In this document: one piece after another, positions 5,336 to 7,471 of the stretch | Position numbering within the stretch: position 1 is the stretch's first letter | Layout of the letters: every line of letters starts with the position of its first letter | Source of the DNA: Aalborgiella sp031424795 | GTDB taxonomy: Bacteria; Pseudomonadota; Gammaproteobacteria; Burkholderiales; Burkholderiaceae_C | Length of the DNA: 7,471 nt | Assembly (NCBI GenBank): GCA_031424795.1 | Contig: JANPIC010000046.1 | Coordinates: 1-7,471 of the forward strand | Direction of reading: 5' to 3' | The notes under the pieces: generated by a model | What the model was told of the DNA's origin: nothing | The model's database searches: none | The model's input: the letters and a program-made list of their open reading frames with translations, nothing else | Translations under genes and position numbers: made by a program

Positions 5336-6256
5336 TTAGTTATTCAAAAAACCAACTTGGCTGTAATTGTCCTTCAAAAAGTCAATCCACAACCGCACCC
5401 GCAGCGCCATATGTTTGCGTTGCGGAAAAATCGCGTAAATGCCGTTGGGCGGCGCGGCAAAATCTTCTAATATTGCCACCAGCTTGCCATTGGCAATTTC
5501 TGCCTCCACCTCCCACGTGCTGCGCCAGGCAATGCCGTAGCCCGCCAAGCACCAATCGTGCAGCACTTGGCCGTCCGAGCAATCCAGCGGACCGTTGGGA
5601 CGCAGGTAATTCACCTCAACATCACCACTGTTGTTGGGAATATTAAACGCCCAGCCCCGCGTTTGCGAGGCGTCGCTGGACAGCGTCAAGCAGTCAAATT
5701 TGCTCAGTTCGCTGGGGTGCAGCGGCGTGCCGTGCGCTTTGAGATAGGCCGGTGTGGCTACGCACAGGCGCCGGTTGTCCGCCAGCCGCACGCTGACCAA
5801 GCTCGAATCTGGCATGTCGCCCACCCGCACCGCGCAGTCAAAACCCTCACCCGCGATGTCAATCACGCGATCCGACAAATTGAGCGACAGCGTCACATCG
5901 CTGTGCAAAGCACGAAATTTCGGCACCAAGGGCGCCACATGCCTGCGACCAAAGCCCGCTGGCGCGGTGATGCGTAAGTGACCGCTCGCTTTCACGCCGC
6001 CGGCGGAAACGCTGGCTTCCATGTTGGCCACATCGCTCAAAACCCGCTGGCAATCTTCCAAAAATGCGCTGCCTTCGTGGGTCAGCGTCAGCTTGCGCGT
6101 GGTGCGCACCAAGAGTTTGACGCCCAGCCGCTCCTCCAGCGCATCCAGCCGCCTGCCCATGATGGCTGGCGCGACCCCCTCCGCCAGCGCCGCCGCCGTC
6201 AAGCTGCCGCGCGTGACCACGGCGACGAAGGATTCGATTTCTTTGAATTTGTCCAT
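5336..6256 (-). CDS. LysR-family transcriptional regulator
   Basis: The 306-residue protein has the LysR layout: an N-terminal winged helix-turn-helix (about 1-60, with ESFVAVVTRGSLTAAALAEG and RRLDALEERLGVKLLVRTTR), a linker helix (about 61-90), and a periplasmic-binding-protein-like effector domain (about 92-295, beginning GHLRITAPAGFGRRHVAPL). The pattern of the HTH and the ITAP..FGR start resembles the DmlR/CrgA-like group; its effector is unknown, though several members respond to small organic acids. The gene is divergent from glcB across a 248-bp control region, the usual LysR arrangement for controlling a neighbour and itself, so glcB is the leading candidate target. The ATG at 6256 has no clear Shine-Dalgarno sequence, but the N terminus MDKFKEIESFV matches the family start. 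Confidence 0.93.
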   Translation of the reverse strand: MDKFKEIESFVAVVTRGSLTAAALAEGVAPAIMGRRLDALEERLGVKLLVRTTRKLTLTHEGSAFLEDCQRVLSDVANMEASVSAGGVKASGHLRITAPAGFGRRHVAPLVPKFRALHSDVTLSLNLSDRVIDIAGEGFDCAVRVGDMPDSSLVSVRLADNRRLCVATPAYLKAHGTPLHPSELSKFDCLTLSSDASQTRGWAFNIPNNSGDVEVNYLRPNGPLDCSDGQVLHDWCLAGYGIAWRSTWEVEAEIANGKLVAILEDFAAPPNGIYAIFPQRKHMALRVRLWIDFLKDNYSQVGFLNN

Positions 6257-6298
6257 AAATAAGCGCGAATTATCGTAATTATGCGTATAAAAGTCACA

Positions 6299-6321
6299 AA
6301 TAACACAACTTTTGCGTTATT
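6299..6321. promoter_or_regulatory. interrupted dyad, candidate LysR-regulator site
   Basis: AATAAC (6299-6304) and its perfect reverse complement GTTATT (6316-6321) are separated by 11 bases. LysR regulators bind interrupted dyads in divergent promoter regions, and this one overlaps the weak lysR promoter candidate, which would fit autoregulation. Binding is inferred. Confidence 0.4.
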
Positions 6322-6379
6322 AATAAACTTCAAAGGTTCGAATATAGTTATCAAAAGCCTAAAATGAGTTTTTTGAGTT

Positions 6380-6448
6380 GGCGTATTTATGACATAAATG
6401 CTATATATTTAATAGCAACTTAGGCAATAAATACGCCGGCTAAAGTCA
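6380..6448. repeat. dispersed AT-rich repeat, copy B, with nested inverted repeats, upstream of glcB
   Basis: GGCGTATTTAT (6380-6390) and ATAAATACGCC (6427-6437) form a perfect 11-bp inverted repeat. Inside it TGCTAT (6399-6404) and ATAGCA (6412-6417) form a second stem. ATTTAT (6385-6390) can instead pair with ATAAAT at 6394-6399 across a 3-base loop, so two mutually exclusive folds exist. The part 6399-6448 matches copy A (860-909) without gaps at 38/50 positions. It looks like a small palindromic repeat of the non-coding, non-autonomous kind; no transposase or target-site duplication was seen. Confidence 0.65.
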
Positions 6449-6494
6449 TATTTATCCCTTATTTTCATCGTTTTAAAGTATTTTTATCTTTTTT

Positions 6495-6498
6495 GGAG
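6495..6498 (+). promoter_or_regulatory. ribosome binding site of glcB
   Basis: GGAG lies 6 bases before the ATG at 6505, close to ideal, and fixes the glcB start. Confidence 0.75.
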
Positions 6499-6504
6499 AA
6501 ACCC

Positions 6505-7471
6505 ATGTCCAGTTCCACAACGCCTCGCACCCAAGCGCACAACTTGCAAGTCGCCACCGTGTTGCACACTTTTGTGAGCGAGCAAGTGCTGCCCGGCACT
6601 GGCGTGTCTGCGGACAAATTCTGGAAAGGTTTTGACGCCATCGTGGCCGATTTAGCGCCTAAAAACATCGCTTTATTGGCTGAGCGCGACCGCCTGCAAA
6701 CCGAGCAAGACGCTTGGCACAAGGCCAATCCGGGTCCTATCAGTGACATGAAAGCCTACCGCGCCTTCCTAGAAAAAATCGGTTACCTCGTCCCCGTACC
6801 CAAGAACGTCTCAACGACGACTGCTAATGTGGATGACGAACTCGCCAAGCAAGCCGGCCCGCAGCTGGTCGTGCCGGTGTTGAACGCGCGCTACGCTTTG
6901 AACGCCGCCAACGCACGCTGGGGCAGCCTGTACGATGCGCTGTACGGCACAGATGTGTTGTCAGAGGAGAATGGTGCCGAAAAAGGCAAAGGCTACAACC
7001 CGATTCGGGGTGCCAAAGTCATCAACTACGCCCGCCACGTGCTAGACCGCACTGCCCCGCTGGAAAAAGGCTCGCACGTCGATTCCATCGGCTACAGCGT
7101 CAAATCTGGTGAGCTGGTGGTTAAATTGTCCAACGGCAAATCGTCAAAATTGGACGATAAAAAGCAATTCGTCGGCTACCAAGGCAAAGCCAGCGACCCT
7201 AGCAGCATTCTGTTGATCAACAACGGCTTGCATTTAGACATCCAAATCGACCGCAGCACGGCCATCGGCAAAACCGACCCTGCCGGCGTGAGCGACTTGG
7301 TGCTGGAAGCGGCGCTCTCCACCATCATGGACTTGGAAGACTCGGTCGCCGTGGTCGACGCGGACGACAAAGTGCTGGCCTACAGCAACTGGCTGGGCAT
7401 TCTGCAAGCCACGTTGACGGAAGAAGTCAGCAAGGGCGGCAAAACCTTCACCCGGGGCCTGAACCCGGACC
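6505..7471 (+). CDS. glcB: malate synthase G, N-terminal part (runs off the window)
   Basis: This is the first 322 residues of malate synthase G, which condenses glyoxylate with acetyl-CoA to give malate and CoA, the second reaction of the glyoxylate shunt, in the cytosol. The family length is about 720 residues, so a little under half is present. Diagnostic stretches are LNARYALNAANARWGSLYDA (126-145), GKGYNPIRGAKV (161-172), the inserted beta-rich domain with LLINNGLHLDIQIDR (236-250), and IMDLEDSVAVVDADDK (274-289). The catalytic Arg and Asp and the Mg-binding acidic residues known in this family fall mostly beyond the right edge, so activity cannot be judged. The frame is intact to the last base. 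The ATG has a good GGAG site. A divergent LysR-type regulator lies across 248 bp; E. coli controls glcB instead through GlcC, a GntR-family protein. Confidence 0.95.
   Translation, partial: MSSSTTPRTQAHNLQVATVLHTFVSEQVLPGTGVSADKFWKGFDAIVADLAPKNIALLAERDRLQTEQDAWHKANPGPISDMKAYRAFLEKIGYLVPVPKNVSTTTANVDDELAKQAGPQLVVPVLNARYALNAANARWGSLYDALYGTDVLSEENGAEKGKGYNPIRGAKVINYARHVLDRTAPLEKGSHVDSIGYSVKSGELVVKLSNGKSSKLDDKKQFVGYQGKASDPSSILLINNGLHLDIQIDRSTAIGKTDPAGVSDLVLEAALSTIMDLEDSVAVVDADDKVLAYSNWLGILQATLTEEVSKGGKTFTRGLNPD

Larger units (their letters stand above)
6257..6504. promoter_or_regulatory. divergent lysR-glcB control region
   Basis: This 248-bp AT-rich gap holds no gene. From left to right it contains a small dyad ATAA-N7-TTAT at 6259-6273 (inner T-N11-A, LysR-box-like), two AATTAT direct repeats (6268-6273 and 6277-6282), an AATAAC-N11-GTTATT dyad (6299-6321), a repeat element with nested inverted repeats (6380-6448), and the glcB ribosome site. 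A possible glcB promoter is TTGGCG (6378-6383) with TATATA (6402-6407) at 18-bp spacing, which would lie within the repeat element. On the minus strand TTGTGT followed by CATAAT at 19-bp spacing is a weak lysR promoter candidate. All promoter calls here are tentative. Confidence 0.5.

Noticed and set aside
5558..5977. 139-codon plus-strand frame antisense to the LysR gene
   Set aside because: Its Gln/Arg/His-rich composition is typical of antisense reading of a real gene; there is no ribosome site and the LysR protein is complete.
6380..6448. Copy B as an insertion sequence or MITE with target duplication
   Set aside because: No matching direct repeats flank it and no transposase-like terminal sequences are seen; it fits a small palindromic repeat better.
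6465..6749. 94-codon minus-strand frame across the glcB start
   Set aside because: It overlaps well-supported malate synthase coding sequence and its ribosome site, and has no recognisable features.
1..7471. CRISPR array, tRNA/rRNA, riboswitch, phage or defence genes
   Set aside because: No regularly spaced repeats with unique spacers, no cloverleaf or rRNA-like sequence, and no integrase, nuclease or toxin-antitoxin proteins were seen among the supported genes.

Overview
The window reads as a chromosomal segment of a betaproteobacterium, most likely family Comamonadaceae (Rhodoferax/Polaromonas/Limnohabitans-like). This rests on protein resemblance from memory (the tldD, argB, short H-NS and malate synthase G sequences), on moderate GC with AT-rich gaps, and on a short AT-rich dispersed repeat of a kind I associate with that family. 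No plasmid, phage, transposase, CRISPR or RNA gene was seen.

Layout, left to right. Positions 1-121 form the edge of a control region: a perfect 20-bp palindrome (TetR-type operator) nested in a wider inverted repeat, probably serving a gene to the left of the window. Positions 122-1015 (minus) encode a membrane-anchored alpha/beta hydrolase. It is divergent, with a 33-bp gap, from tldD (1049-2605, plus). tldD converges on argB (2650-3555, minus), with a strong palindromic terminator between them. A short H-NS-like nucleoid protein (3614-3967, minus) follows behind a very AT-rich, periodically patterned upstream region. Then come a membrane glycan-initiating phosphosugar transferase (4153-5256, minus, TTG start) and a LysR-type regulator (5336-6256, minus). 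The LysR gene is divergent from malate synthase G glcB (6505 to beyond the right edge), with a structured 248-bp control region between them.

The genes are mostly housekeeping and do not form one pathway: peptide maturation (tldD), arginine synthesis (argB), chromosome organisation (hns-like), envelope polysaccharide initiation (GT4) and the glyoxylate shunt (glcB). The only pair whose arrangement suggests a direct functional link is lysR-glcB.

I did not find a new multi-gene system. The most unusual items are at small scale. First, a 50-bp repeat occurs twice without gaps (38/50 identical): once in the glcB control region, and once inside the hydrolase gene, where it is translated as most of the second membrane helix. 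Second, there is the nested palindrome at the left edge. Third, three TTTAAA blocks at exact 10-bp spacing, next to three ATTAAT blocks, lie upstream of the hns-like gene. No gene-free stretch exceeds 300 bases.
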